A stretch of DNA of 64,000 nucleotides from Ectocarpus siliculosus (taxonomy: Eukaryota > Sar > Phaeophyceae > Ectocarpales > Ectocarpaceae): contig FN649729.1 in NCBI GenBank assembly GCA_000310025.1, positions 5,153,273 to 5,217,272 of the forward strand. The letters are read 5' to 3'. A program made the position numbers and the translations under genes. Under the pieces are notes generated by a model. That model saw only the letters and a list, made by a program, of their open reading frames with translations. It was not told where the DNA came from and made no database searches. Below are positions 49,101-62,700 of the stretch, in pieces (position 1 is the first letter of the stretch; each line of letters begins with the position of its first letter).

Positions 49101-49842
49101 TGGCGGCGGCGGCGGTGGACGCAAAAAGTGGAAGGCTGAGGTTGACCGTGAGGGCGGTGGGGCCGGCGACAATTTTGATGAGGAATCTGGGTGGGGTGAA
49201 CAGGATGACAGGCGGACAGCGCGCCGGGCGCCCAAGGGGAGAGATCAGCAAGACGGCGGAAGGAGGGGCGTTGCGGGCGGGGATAGTAGAGCGGGTGCCA
49301 GCGGCAGGGGAGGTAGTCCGAAGGTGTGGTCAACAGGCGGCGGACGTCGAGATGGCTCCTTTCCAAACGTGCCACAGCAGGGGGCGGGCAGCTTTAGACG
49401 AGGAGGTCGCAGGGGCAGCGATGGCGGCAGTGGTCCACGTGAGGGGCCTCCTCCGCCTTCACCAGCACGTGCAGCCCGCGCACCGTACAAGTGGCGGACT
49501 TCCATTGCCGATGCAAAGGTGGCGGAGGCAGGCGAGGACAGAGAACGGGCATCCGCGAAGCCCTGGTACAGTAGGTCTAGCAGTGCCGCGTCACTGGCAC
49601 GGGCGGCACGCACGAAGGATGGCAGCGGGGCTACTGGAGCCGAGGAGGTTAGGGGGTTCAAGGCTAGGTTCGGCGGGGGATCCATGAATCTGGTGCCTAC
49701 AAACCCAGCTGCTGCTGGTACTGCCAAGGCAACATCCAGCCAAGGGTTTCGCAGTTCGTCTGTGGCTGCGCCTTCTGCGAAGGTGAAACCGCCAAGGGCA
49801 TGTGAAAAAGGCTCGGACCGAGGGGTCGGCGGCGAGGAATGA
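43101..49842 (+). CDS. Translation initiation factor IF-3, probably mitochondrial, with long C-terminal extension
   Basis: Six phase-matched exons (43101-43534, 45799-45935, 46555-46682, 47166-47243, 47444-47542, 48526-49842) encode 730 residues and end in TGA. The start is the first ATG of the frame and gives MASRFLRADLRRACRPP, an Arg-rich presequence without the hydrophobic signal expected of a secondary-plastid protein, so a mitochondrial location is inferred. Residues 145-233 are the IF-3 N domain and linker (KAEKILLVLETEDG, ALAAADAVNLDLVQV, VVCRLMDFKKEEYRKKKQKK). Residues 228 to about 315 are the C domain (KEIRLG, ADHDFGRKVNDVKKYLERGD). IF-3 binds the small ribosomal subunit and polices start selection. 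The last 415 residues are unlike IF-3: an acidic Ser-rich tract (SSEEESGEDSSSDEDD), a charged helix, then a Gly/Arg-rich region. Confidence 0.88.
43688..43760 (+). repeat. Tandem duplication of a ~34-base unit
   Basis: Two adjacent copies of a 33-35-base unit starting GCTTGAGCTGCTTGCT and ending GCCTGGAGT are followed by the first few bases of a third. They lie in the first intron of the IF-3 gene, about 320 bases before the composite element at 44081. Confidence 0.75.
44081..45342. mobile_element. Composite TIR element carrying 228-base tandem repeats
   Basis: The ends are inverted repeats of about 36 bases: 44081-44116 (CACTGAGGCTGAGTCTTACG then GCGTGATTATTTCCGG) pairs with 45308-45342 with few mismatches. 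Next to both ends lie runs of eight to ten G (left) or C (right). Inside the left end (44175-44310) several copies of CCAACAGCGAT and its complement form hairpins. The remainder (44380 to about 45170) is a tandem array with a period near 228. The element fills much of the first IF-3 intron. No transposase-like frame is visible, so it would be non-autonomous. A clear target-site duplication was not found. Confidence 0.7.
44380..45170 (+). repeat. Four-copy tandem repeat, period ~228 bases
   Basis: The word CCCTCTGC recurs at 44396, 44623, 44852 and 45081. GCCAGAGAGAGGCC-type words recur near 44552, 44780 and 45008, giving a period of 227-229 bases. Each unit also holds GCACACG(A/G)(G/C)C and a GGCGTG(T/C)G block. 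The two central copies are the most alike, and the outer copies are partial and more diverged. No reading frame is shared across copies, so this looks like non-coding satellite-like DNA inside the inverted-repeat element. Confidence 0.8.
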
Positions 49843-50704
49843 TGCTATTGCGGTGTTCTGGCTCGTGATGTAACGATAGACCGCAGCGTAGTGGTTTTTT
49901 TCGCTCATCCTCGTGTCTTCCAAAGCGTTGGCAAGGGGAGGAGGTATGTTTGGCTAGGGCTGTACCTAGTTCATTTTAGGGTTGTGCTCTCTGCTTCATA
50001 GTGCCAGCTAAGCAACGGTTACAAATTGCGAAAAGTCTTACGTGTTGCGCTACACCCGATTGCGCAGACACACATAGTGCTACACGTTGCGAGCATCGTG
50101 TCCATCAGAACCCTTTTTTTAAGACTTTTGCAACAGAACGGCACGTGAATCGTGCACTTTTGCTTCTCGGTCGCCGGTGAACGAAAGATAGGTAGCCTTT
50201 TAAGCCTTTACAATGTGCGTATGGTAATGAACCTGCAAGACGTCAGAGACGGCACCCAAATATCTCGGTTGCTCCAGTTGCCAGCTTGCAGGGTCCCTCG
50301 CCACCTTCATCATATCCAAGGCGAGGACCTGCATCAGTAACCCCAGGGCTGTGTTGACGATTGCTGTCGTCTTGATTCATCACCTGGAGGCCGAACGTAC
50401 AAGCTACCCTAGAAAACTCCTACCACAATAGTACGCATACACACAAGAGCCAGCTGTTCCCACAACAACCAAACTTGCGCTAGAGCTTTTCCGTTCGCAT
50501 CAACAGGCTGGCTGGTCCAAAACGTGCTGCACAACACACAGCGCTGTTAAAAAAAGCGCGCCTTAGTAGCGTCTTACCGCATCACCTTAGATCCTCACAC
50601 AACCCCTTTTTTCTTTCCCACCAGGAACGAAATATGTGTGAACCCAAACGAACCACCTTCGTCCGCGTGGGGAAGCACCGCCTACAAACACCACAGACAC
50701 CGCC
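49843..50704. other. Convergent intergenic region between genes 5 and 6
   Basis: The stops of the IF-3 gene (49842) and the HEATR5-like gene (50705) face each other across 862 bases, presumably both 3' untranslated regions. No exon, repeat or RNA gene is recognised. Confidence 0.6.
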
Positions 50705-53700
50705 CTAGCCCCTCGTGCTGTATTGGCTGAGGTCTAGCTTTCTACCAGACATTCGAGAGCCGCTACCCCCGCCTCTCCCGCCCGCGTCGCCTCCCGCCAC
50801 TGGAGCCCCTCGCCCCATCATTGCGGCGCGCACAGCGCCTTCTAGTGCCTGGCGTTCCCCCGTGGCAACGTAAGCTACAGCCTCCTTGAAGGCTCCTGCA
50901 GACGACCTTGCGACGAGCAGTAAAGCTTGGCCGATGGTGGCACCCAGCATCGGCAGGTTGAGAGCCAGGGCGGAAGCGTAAAGGGGCAGCAAAAGGCCGA
51001 GAAGGGGGCCGTGGCTTGCTTGCGGCGCCGCCTGTCAACGGATGCCGCGCGTTGTTGTTGTGGCAAGAGCAGGGTGGGTAATAAGGTGAGGGAACAAGAC
51101 ATAAAAAAACGGTTAACACATTGAAACACTGAACGCGCCTCACGGCGATCCACCGCGCCATTCTCTGAAGTATACTAACCTTGAACGCGAGCTGGGCGAG
51201 GTGCACGCCCTCCAACAAGCATGCTTCCCGCGGTTCCTCGTCCGCCACACCGCCGACGTTGCCCCCTCCCGCCGCCGCCGCCACTGCTGCTGCGCGATCC
51301 ACCTCGAGCCGCAAGCCGGCCAACGCGTGCGGCGCAAGCAACCGCATCAACGCTGTAGCCGCCGCTTTGCGATACGCGCCCCCGTCCGCCTCCGCCTGCC
51401 CCGCCGCAGCTCCGTCGTCCTCACCGGCCGCCGCCTTGACAGTGACGATGACAGCATGCAGCAACGCAAGCCGGGTGGAAACCGAGCACTTCTCCGTGGA
51501 GGAAGTCAGCGCCTCGCGCAGCGGCCCCGCGAGACCGTCTGCTTCCTGGGGGATCGTCAGGGCGACCGCGCCCCAAGCTTCCGCGGCTGCGCCGATCGCG
51601 GCCGCCCTTTCTGTCGTTGCCCCTTCTCCACCCAGGAGGAAGGCCAAGAGTCCGTTCACGGCCCGGCCCGCGCCTAGAAGCAAATTCAGGGCATCCGGCA
51701 CGGCAGGTGGCGGCGAGGCGACGGGGACGTCTTCTGTGCTCCCGTTCTCTGGTGTGGTGGCACCATCGTCCTGGGAGTCTACACAAGCAGGCGCGTCTGC
51801 GCTCTCCGCGCGGGTCGTCGCTGCTGCTGCGGCGGCGGCGGCGGCGGAGGCGACGGGTGCATCGGCTGCTGCTGAGGTTTCCTGGCTGCCTTCGTCATTA
51901 CCGACATCATCCGGATCTGCTGGCTCTTGAAGAACCTCCTTGGCCTCATTCGCCTCGCCCTCGGTTTCGTCCTCCGTATCGTTGTGCGCAGACCGGTCGG
52001 CCCCGTCTTCCGCAGCAGAGGCATACCCATCTTCCTCACCGTCCTTGTTACTCGACGGTGCGTCGTCCTTGTGCTGTACCACCGGTGCCTCTTCTTGCCA
52101 AGTCTCACTTTCCTCCTTCCCTTCCCCAGAGCATTCATCGCTTCGTACCCCGACCTCGCCTGATTTTGCCGCCGCCTCTGCCTTACCGACGGAGGCCTCC
52201 GAAGCAGCATCTTCGACAGCAGGAACACTCCCAGAAGCAACAGCAGCAGCAGCAGGATCATCGTTCACCGCGGGAGGAGAAGAGCCCTCCTGCAGCTCGC
52301 CCTCGGCCCCCTGGAAGTCGCCCTCAGCCCCTTGGAAATCGTCGTCCCCCCAATCGTCGTCGTCATTGTCGCCGTCCTCATCATTTGCCACGACCCCGCT
52401 ACCCTCCACGATTTCGGCGCCTTCATCAGGCCCGGGCGCAGTCGAAACGCTTCCAGTTTCGGGGACGGCAGCCCCTCTCCCCGCACTAACCACTGCTTCC
52501 GCGCCCTCAACATCGCCCTGGGGCGGTCCGGGAGCACGAGCAACTTCACCGGGACCAGCTTCTTGCCGCTGCTGGACATTCCCGTGGCGCCACACCTCGC
52601 GCACGGAAGACCGCACAAAGTCGACGGCGGCTTTCGCTTCTGGTGTTGAGGACAGCCCCTTAGCGGCGTCCCCACCACCACCACCACCCGTTGCGGAGCC
52701 CATCCCTGCTGCCGCGGCAGACCCAGCAGCAACCCCAAGCACCCTGCCCGATTCCGCTCCGAGAAGTCTCACGGAAAGCAGGAGGAGCGAGGGGAGCGTG
52801 CTCGAGAGTCTGGGGAGCGGACAGAGAGGAACAAGGCGGGCCAGGAGCGGGAGGAGAGCCGCGGACACCATCACCGTCGCTTCCTCGCCCGCCGAGGAGC
52901 TTTTACTCTTGTCAACCTCTGCCGCGAAGGCCTTCGCCGCCGCATTCGCCGCCGCACCGTCCGCACCAGCACTCACAGGGGGGTTCGAGACCATCCCGGG
53001 AGCGCCGTTGCTCCTGCTATCGTCCGAAGGAAATTCGGCGGTAAACGTAGCTCCGCCGATTTGAGCGGGTGTAGATGATGCCGCGGAGAGAGAGTTGGGT
53101 TCTGTGTTACCCGTTTCTTCTCCCGGAGGTAGCGGCAGGTCAAACGCTGCCGGAATGTTGGCGTTAACGCCACCAACAACACCTCCCATAAGAGCTTCCC
53201 ATAGTGCAAACGGCTCTGAAAGTCGTGCACACGAGAGCAGGTGGCAGAGGAGGATATGGGAGAGCCAGGGGAGGGAGGGGGTGAAATAGAGTGCGTAGCA
53301 CAGCAGTGTCATCGGCATCTCGATACGACTAAAGGTCACCACAATTTTTGGAATGCTGCTGTACATGAACGTTAATACAGTAGCGGGATGAGTTGCTGCA
53401 GCTTAAAAGGTTACCGCATGGAGAGCGACGAATAAACGAACTATAATACATCGGTTGCAGACAGCATCAATCTCGAACAAACCTATGGGACAACTTTGTA
53501 CATGTCAAAAAAACGACACGTCCAACAGCCTTTTCTAGTTCGCCCGCTTTCAAAACAAGAACGCGGCACAAATCAAAGTGGAAATTATGAGACCTGAAGC
53601 GACTCACCCGCATCACTCTCGCCCGCCTCCTCCTCGGCCTCCTGCGTTTTCGAATTCCCGTCCCGTCCAGCAGCCGTCGTCGCTGCCGTGGCTCTCATCA

Positions 53701-56700
53701 CATACTCACCCCCCTTCGAAGACAAAAGTTCTCCCAGAGCCGAGATGGCAGCGAGCTGGAGTCTGAGAGGACACTTATCATCCTCATCCCTTCTTCCTTC
53801 TTTGACACTACCAGCCTCCGAATCCCCCACGCGCTGCAAGAACGGGGGTGATGAAAGTGTCCTGACGGCGCGTACGACCATCGACACAGGGACACCGATA
53901 GCACTACCACTGTCAGGGCTCTCGGATGGGCTGCCAACGTCGACCTCTCCCATGCCCGCACCGTTCTCGGGACCGATCTCCTGAATCGATGGCGTTTTCG
54001 AGTTATCGGTCGGCGAGGGGCTTCCCAGTAGCTCTGGTCTCGAAAATAGGCACCTGACAAGAAGAAGCGTTATACGTTGTAGCGCGAGAAGATTGAAGCT
54101 GAGTGGGAACGCCAGCGCGCGAGAATAACGGCTAAGGCCATGGCTCGTATCATGATAACTTTGATGGAAATAAAGGCCTTCGCCGTCGTTGGTGGCAACT
54201 CGGGAGGGTTAACTATCCCGGGCTGATACTGTTGACAACAAAAACAAGGGATATCCCAAGGTACACGTCGCCCCTGCACTCTGACCTGTTCACCACTGGT
54301 GGCTATATCCAACGTTAAATTTGAACCGCACTCGGTGCACACCTGCCTACGCTTCGCACACACAGCGCGATACCCGCGACCTCCACTGCAAACAACGTCG
54401 CCGATACGGATGGCTACAGCGACAACATCAGCAGCGAAAAAGAACTTCCAAGTGCTAACGTCGTACGTTACAAGAACAAGTGGTATCCAACTACAACAGC
54501 CAGCGCGTTTCCGGTAGGATGTAGCGTCGAGCACATCAGCCGCTGCCATTGTTACTTGCCTTATAGCCGTCAGGAACATGAGCGAAGCATCCTCCGCCAT
54601 CAGCCCCTCGTCTTGCTCCTCCTCGTCCTCGTCATTGTCCCCACCACCAGCAAGGCTGCCGCCCCCGGTCACTCCTCGCGAGCCGTTCGCAAACTCGTTG
54701 CCGGGTGACCCTAGGAAAGACCGCCCGTGTCGCCGGGATGTCCCCCCCAGTCGCCGTCGGACTAGCCTGAGCAACAACCAAAAATCGGCCACGAACACAA
54801 CCGTCAGCCTAACAACATCGACATAAAACAGACAACAATGACGGCCACGGCCATGATGACAGCCGCGGCCACTCTGCGAGAACAAGAAGTTGCTATATAT
54901 CGGTGATTTACGTGTGGTGTCTATCACAGTAGTGTGGGTGAGAGCTGGCGCTTGCTGAAAACAGTTTGGCAAGCAAACATCATGCAGCTGAAGGTATGTT
55001 CTCAACCCCCCACCGAAGGGCACCAAGAGCATGTCGTGCACTACCGCACTGTGATCTACCAACACCAACAAAGAATAGCCGTACCAAATGACAATACTCA
55101 CCCTTCTTCAGCCGCCAGGAGCCCGCACACACACACCGACAGCAAAAACGGCGCTGCCTCGGCGTCATCGCCGCCCCCTTCCCTGGCGAGTTCTGCCGCG
55201 GCCGCAGCAGCCATTACGGGCCACCTCCCCTTCAGTGGGCCCTTCGCCAGTGACGGTTTCACCCCCGGAGGGTACGTCAGGCCTGCACCGATGTTCAACT
55301 TGCCGGCACGTGGCCAAAGACCGCAAGCATCCCCCTGAACAAAAAAGTAGCAAAAAATAAGGGAGCATTGAGGATCCAAACACGTATATCGGTCAGCTAG
55401 ATGCGATAGACAACTTAGTGGCATGCACCAGTCGTATGGAAAATTATCACGAGGCAGAAATTGGAAAGTTTGTGGATACTTTTTGAAGGGTAAAAGACAC
55501 AGATGACGATTGCAAGCTCTGCAACCCTTCACCGCATAACGACAACGACTGGTCAGATCAATTCACGAAGTGCTCTCTTGAACTATTTTGATCCCCGACC
55601 CATCGCAAGCGCCTGCCCGCCTCCACCTCCCCACCCACCTGGTTTAGCCTTACCGCATCCTTGACGTTGGCAAGCCAGTGCAGTCCCAGCACCTTGAGGT
55701 GCTCTTTCAAAGCGTCCATTAGCCCCCTCCGGACCGAATCCGGAATCACGGCTGCAACCATAACGACACGGGGGAACGAACGTATGCGTATGAGACACGG
55801 CCTTATCATGGCCGCACTCAATTCACGCCAGCGACCGACGTACGACACAAATGATCGGATCCAAGAAAGATTGCGTTTTTGTCTCGATCGCGGATTAAGT
55901 AATGTAAGACCATCAGCAGCAGTTCTGACTTGACAATGCGTGCAACAAGGGGGGTCCGTGCACGTCTTGTACGAGGCTTGGCGCACTATCCACATCACGT
56001 CTTCAAGAAGGGCCAGCGGAACAGAATCGGCACAGAAACAAACAAGGCTATTTTTTCCTCCCACCGGAAAAACTACCCACTCCACCCACTCGCATGGCCG
56101 ACCTAGACTGGAACCATAATCGCGGCAACGTCTTCAACACACGCATCCCCATGAGCCCCTCTACTCTCGACGAATGAGAGCTCAGCAGGATAGCTTCATT
56201 GAGGACACAATACTTGTTCTATTCTGTGGAAACTGATCTTGGCGCCCGACACCTCCAAACACGTTTATGATGCGCAAAAGGCGTTCAATAAAGAGATGGT
56301 CTTCTCCATATCACCACGTACAACACCCTACACCTTGTTGTCCTCAGCACTCAAAAACGCTCACGATTTCTTGAGTACGGTCCTCCCGAGCACACAGCAC
56401 GAAACCGCACCATCGGCGGTCAATCGTCCAACTCACCCCCCGAGCCGCTCCCGCCTCCGAACGAAGCCTCGTCTTCCCCTCCGGCGACCAGCCGGAGCGC
56501 CGCCAGGCACTGCAGCCTTGCCGCCCTCTCCGCCAGGGGGACGTGCATCCCGTACACGGCGGACACCGCGGGGCGGTAGCTAGCCTCCACGGCCTCCTTC
56601 AGCCTCAAAGCCTCCGCCTCCGCCTGGGACAAGGAGCCCGCCTGGTCCTTGTCAGAGACCGGCGTTGCGGTCGTATCGCTCGCTCTCACGGGACGGTTGC

Positions 56701-59700
56701 CATCCGTCCCCGGTTTTCCGAAGAACGCCGCAGGGGAAGTGCTCCCTCCTCGTGCGGGCGAAGGGGAATAACCGCTAGCGGTCCCCCTCCGGCGGGGGCT
56801 TGGGGTGCGGCTAAAGCGAGTGCGGTGGCGACTGCTCTCGTTCGGTTTTTGATCGTCCAGTCGGTTTTGTGTCAAGAATCGAAGGGAAAGGGGGGGCAGT
56901 TTTCGGGGCGATAAAGAGGAGGAGAGAAGACTTTGAGGACGCAAAACAGAGTGAACAGGCGGGAAAACCTGCCGAGTGGCTTTTCCTCGGATCTGGCAAG
57001 CATGGCAACCAAAACAACTCACAGCAAGGGCGTGATATAGGTGGTACATGTCTTCGCCCAAACAACAATATGAAAAAATGGTTAAATTAGATGAAAAACA
57101 TGAGTGGTAAAGTGGCCGCTTGCTTGCCGGGTGCATGGAGATCATACGCGCCAAAAACAGGGACAACAAAAACAATACGCAGTAGATCGATAACTTCAAG
57201 CGGGCCCAATCTAGGCATTTACACGCTACCCACCAAAACAAACCCAACCCTCAACTAGACGCCAGACCAAAGGACGGGGCAAGAACCACTACGCACACTT
57301 CCCGCCAGGCGGATGACCTCTGGGTTACGGTTATCGTTAGGATCCCTTGATGGCGACGGTCGGCCCGCTTACTGTACTCGCCTCTTCTCTAGAACGCCCT
57401 GTTTGGCCTGTTTGGCGGACACGGACAACACTTCCGCCGGCATCACTTGTCGCACCAGTCTCTTCAGCACAACCTTGTCCTTCACCAGGCCCTGTGCCCC
57501 GCCGCGAAATCCAGCCGAAGACAAAAGGGGGGAGAGGGTAACCACCATTAACAATTGCAATGGTACCCCGGCGTTGAATTGAAGTACATGTTTCAACAGG
57601 ATAGCTGACCACGGTGGCAAACACCAATACCCTGGGTTGAGAGCATGGGAAGGCATGCTTTGGGTTGGTCTGCTGCTCTGCTGGTCGTGTGTGTCACAAC
57701 CTCAACCCCACAACAATGATTGTTTTTTCGATTGTTTCAGTCAAAGCAATTAGAGCGGAAACGAACCTCTCGGACAAGCGTGACCACCAGCTCGCAGCCA
57801 CGCTGGGCCAGCCGCGGAGACACCTTGCAACCTAGGGCAGGCCTAGCGGCGCCCGTGATCTGCGAGATAGACAGCTCCAGCGCTAGAGTCGGCGCCCGAA
57901 CGCTCTTACCCAAGACGACCACTAGGCCAAGCTCGTCCTCATCGGAGTCGGGGACCTACAGCAGTACGAACAAGGCGCGTATCGGCACGAGTGATTGAGA
58001 TTGACGCTGTTACTCCTTTGTGGTTGAAGTTGTTGTCGACGTCGTTGTTCCTCGGTGTTGGTGGCATGCGGGTCCCGTTGTTGCTTTGTTGCTGCTGCTG
58101 ATATCATACTTGCTGTTGTCTCTTGTTTCGTGAAGTCTACTTTCGAGAGAGCGGCTGAAAACACGCCACGGCCAATAGCGCACAAGCAGACCCAATACCG
58201 GGTATTGATGTCAAGTAGGACCACAACGCCAAGTCACCACCCACCTGCTACATCTACGTCTAAACACCCAACAGCAAGCAATGTAAACCCAAGATGAGGA
58301 CTTCAAAAAGTGCCAAAATCGCCCCTCTGAGACCAATCGTCACGTTTACAGAAACAAAAAAACAGCACCTGAGCAAATGTCCTGGCGACTTCCGTGAGCA
58401 TCATCACGCCAGCCTCTTGCAGCTCAAGCAGCTCGCTGTCATCAGTCGAAGCAGTAGCCGCAGCACACGCCAGCGTCACCAGGTCTTCCAGGTAGAGACA
58501 CAGCAGGGCCGGGACTTGTGCCCAGAAGGGCCGTTGCGGAGCAGTCAGCGCCGCGGACTCACAGGAGGGACCAGCACCATCCTTGCCGTTGAACTCTGCC
58601 GGTAGCATTCTGGACAAAATAGTAAGCGGGAGGGGCGGTGAGAACGACGTGGTTGAGTTGTTCGGCGATACTGATGTCCTTTCACACGTTGTGCCAGTCA
58701 TGCAACGATCAGAGCAGAACCAGCATCAACAGCCCAGCGTGTAGAAACACCAGCAGCAGCAACGAACAGCACCAAACAGCAGCAACATGATCAAGAAAAC
58801 ATCCAACGAGTAGCAAGTTCGATAACACGGCATGGCATGGCATGGCATGGCACACACCTGACGGCACGGGTGACGACTCTGCGGGCTTTATTGACGTCGA
58901 GACAACCGACTCTTTCGTCGGCAGCTTGAGACGAGCCGTTCTGGAGGGCCGACAGCACCATCACGCACCCGCGCACGGCCGTTCTTTTGACCTGATCAAG
59001 TTATCAAGTTATGAAGGATCAAGTTACCAAGGTGCCACGGAAGATAGATTAAATAAATCGTGTCAGGTAGCATACCATCGACATCACATCAGAACGACCA
59101 ATGAATGTCGATCATTTCACCTGAATGCACCCAACAGACTAGCTGTCGGAAAACAAGAAGCTCACAGCAGAATACGAGCACGACATCAGAAACCGTTTCG
59201 TTAGCTTTTTGAGGGTCACGGAAGGGATCCCATATTTGTACCCGGGACGATCCTTCATTACCATGGTACCAAATTAGGTAAAACGAAATAGATGAGGTAA
59301 CGCTGACCCATAACCTTGATCGTGCACGAGCAACAGGGCCTCGATAGACTAGTCGGGGCGCCCCTAGAATACATGAAAACCTGCCTGCCGAAATAATAAA
59401 CAAAACGCTGGTTGAGCGATCGACTTTGCCGTTAATATCATGCAACACGAACGAGTCTCCGAAGCGGTTTGGGCGATCGATGTTGCCGTTAATACCATGC
59501 AACACTACCGAGTCCTGGTTCTGGTTATGCCGAAGTGGTTTGAGCAATACACTCTGCCGTTCACCGTTACCGTTACATATTCGTGGTCATAACCGTAGTC
59601 ACCGTTACCGTACCTGCCACCTCGAGCTCGCGAGGGGGGAAGCGAACCTCGCGAGGCCGTTCCTCGCCCCCTGCACCACCTCCGACCAGCTGTTCCTGTT

Positions 59701-62700
59701 CGCCGCGTTGCTCCTCTTGCCGAAGTCACTTCGGCCGTCTTCCCCGTGTTCCTCCTCGTCCTCGCCCCCGCCGCCGCCGCCGCCCATTCCCGCAGCCGAC
59801 GCGGGATGGCTTCCCCGTCGAGGGGAAAGCGGGTGCTGCACCTGTTGGCGTTGGGTGTAGTGCGAGTGTTAATCCGTAGCGCGGAACATGGACGTGAGCA
59901 TTCAAACGATAACATCGGAAGCCACCGAGCACAAACGATTGCATTTGTCGTCCCCGTATTCATGGACATGCCTTGATGGATCATGCAACACTGGGAGATG
60001 CTTGAAAATGTATGCCGTTCCCATCAAGAGACAAGAAACAATTTCAAGGATACGGTGATACGGCGTGTTGGTCTGGACGGGACTGATCTGATTTGCTGCA
60101 AGAGTAGGGTGAACTGCCGTATGAGCACACCACACAAGACACAAGACAACCTCCCCCCCAGAAAATACCACACCCCGTGACAACAATTCTATTCGTCGAC
60201 ATTAGCCCTAAAAACTAAAACTACTCTCAGATCAAGAGAAGAGACAGTGAGATGCAAGACACAACACACACCCGACAATGTAACGTACGCCGAACACATC
60301 CGGTGTTAGGTTTTCATGAGCCCAAATACTGTATGTCACCAGGGGGCACTTTCTTGGCCGTACCACCGGTACAACAATCTACGAAGTACCCAGGCGTACC
60401 GGATGACCTTATACGGCAACGGTTGTACGGTGGTACGGTATGCTCACGTGTCCCGTTCCGACGACGAGAGCCTTGCCGAAGAGAAGCCAGTGGAGAGGAC
60501 GGTAGTCATCCTGATCCACGGTCGCCACGGTGTCGATAGCCACTTCCAGCTAAACGTCACCGCGACACAGGACGAAAACACTTGAAGGTTAATTGCTCGA
60601 AAAATCAACAAGCATCCCACGTTGTCAATTTTTGTTTTGCCATCTCACGCGTACGGTCGCTCAGCACAATACAAGAAACGACGACCCACTACGCTGAAAC
60701 TACAAATACACACGGTGGTGAAGTCCTACTGTAGGCAACACCAATACGCGTCCAACAGAGCCAAGCCTACGGAACAGCACCGCCTCCGTGCGAACACCAC
60801 CTTGTGCAGTGCATGTAGCGCATGCGCCTGACAGAAGATAACAGACTCTTTTGGTACTGAAAGCGTGAAACGAGCGTCTCGGTTGTAAGCTGCTGTCTTT
60901 GAAAGAAAACAAGGCGAAGCGGCACCTGTCTGGCCGCTTCCACCCTGCCACCGAAGTGCTTCTCGACGTCTCGGCTAACGACCACACCGCGCCAGGTAGG
61001 AGCCCCCTCCCAAGTGAGAGACCCCAGCACACTCTCCAAGCAGCTGTACAGCTCCAGCTGCGGTCAAGAGGACATGCATCAAGCGAGGGTGTCGTGTCAA
61101 TACATGTGCGACAGCAAAGAAATTCTGCATGGAAGTTCTTCCTTCCATCACAGCGCGGGAGTGTACCACGCGGTTGGCGGTTGTTTGCTGACCGGGGTGG
61201 AAAACGGAGCACGTTCACGTTCGCGGCGGGCACTTTTTCTCTCTTTGTAGGTCAGGACATGTCGTGCTCTTGAAAACAGCTGCAAGAAAGGTAAGCAGCC
61301 TCCATGAACGAACGAGGAACCTCAACGAAAATCCCTTCTACGTACCTACCTCAACCCGTCCATACCCCTAGCCGAGGCTCTGAGGCTCCGACAACCATTG
61401 AACACGTTTCCGACACGTTTCCGACACGTTGCCCGCAAGTTGCCGGCAACGTGACCGCGAGGCACGGGCGACAAAAAAAAACAGATTGGAAGTTTTTCAT
61501 CTGTTACCGTGGTCTTGATTTGAGTATTCCATGTAACAGCAAAAGGGGTAGCCGTATCTGTCTTTTCCAACAACACCCACACATGCCGAGATGCCCGCTA
61601 TCAGCGAATCCTTTGTTGCCACGCGGCAGAACTCACGTGTTAAAAACAAACTAAAAAAATGTTACTTCCAAGTACTTCGAAAAAAACAGTTCAAAGAAAC
61701 AATGGAACACTTACCTCAGGTCGGTAGCTCTCCACCGCCCCCGACGTCCTAGCCGCGATGAGCTTGACGCACATCGCCGCACGCGACAGGCACTCCGGGG
61801 AAGTGCCCCCAACACCATCGCGGAGAACCCCCTTTCAGTCACGCGAAAGAAGGTAGAACGGCGGTGTTGGAGTGAATTGATCGTATCTGTGGTGGTGATT
61901 ACTGTTGTCGTTGTTGCCATCGACCGCGTTTCTCTCATCTGCTCTAGCAGCAACATTCTCGTAGTACGCCAGCTTGCAAGGCACGGCAGTTGCAAGACAC
62001 AGGAGGGGCTGCCTCTTCGACCATGTCACCAGAAACCCCCGTTACAACACCAGGTAAGTTTGTCGGAGACGGAATAAACTGGCGGTCGTTGCAACCAAGA
62101 TTCTTAGCACCAGAGGAGAGCACACGTGCACCAGTTGTCGTATGCCGTAGCGCATCTTTAGCACGGTTTTCGGTCAACAATATGTAGTGTTAGGATTAGG
62201 CTACGGAATAGCGACTCAGGAACTTCGGGCAGCAAATTTTCCGGCCGCATCGGATTCTTGGGGTGTTACCCACTTACAGCATGCTCCGGACAACGGCCAA
62301 ATCCCACAACAATCCGGAAAACAAAGGCATCACATACTTGGGCGAATCTATCTCTTCATGCCAACTATGTACGCGAAAGCGGCGACCGAAACTTCACGCG
62401 GTCTCCCTCCGCATCGCCTTTCGCGCTGGCTACATGAGAGACGCCGTGAGCGACATGACATCAACACAAGGACGACCTTTCAAGAGACATCAAAATCACC
62501 GATCCATTTACAACCGCACACCCACGGCACATGTGCAAGATCTGTGGCAAAGTAGCTGTTCCTGGTTTCAAGTAGCACCTGTACGAAGGGCATGATCTCC
62601 GGCAACGCGTCTGGAATATCGCCCGGGGCGAACATGGCCAGCAACTCCACAACCTCCAAACACCTGCAACGTCAACATCATGGTACAAGCCGAATAACCA

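Noticed and set aside
51181..53064. Long plus-strand open frames (up to 374 codons) rich in Ser, Ala and Pro
   Set aside because: They are antisense shadows of the low-complexity HEATR5 exon 51180-53215, whose minus-strand frame fits splice phases and family motifs on both sides.
50763..53366. Single 867-codon open frame as one exon
   Set aside because: Its C-terminal 100 codons run through an intron; using the donor at 51179 and the acceptor at 51032 restores a HEATR5-like C terminus in another frame.
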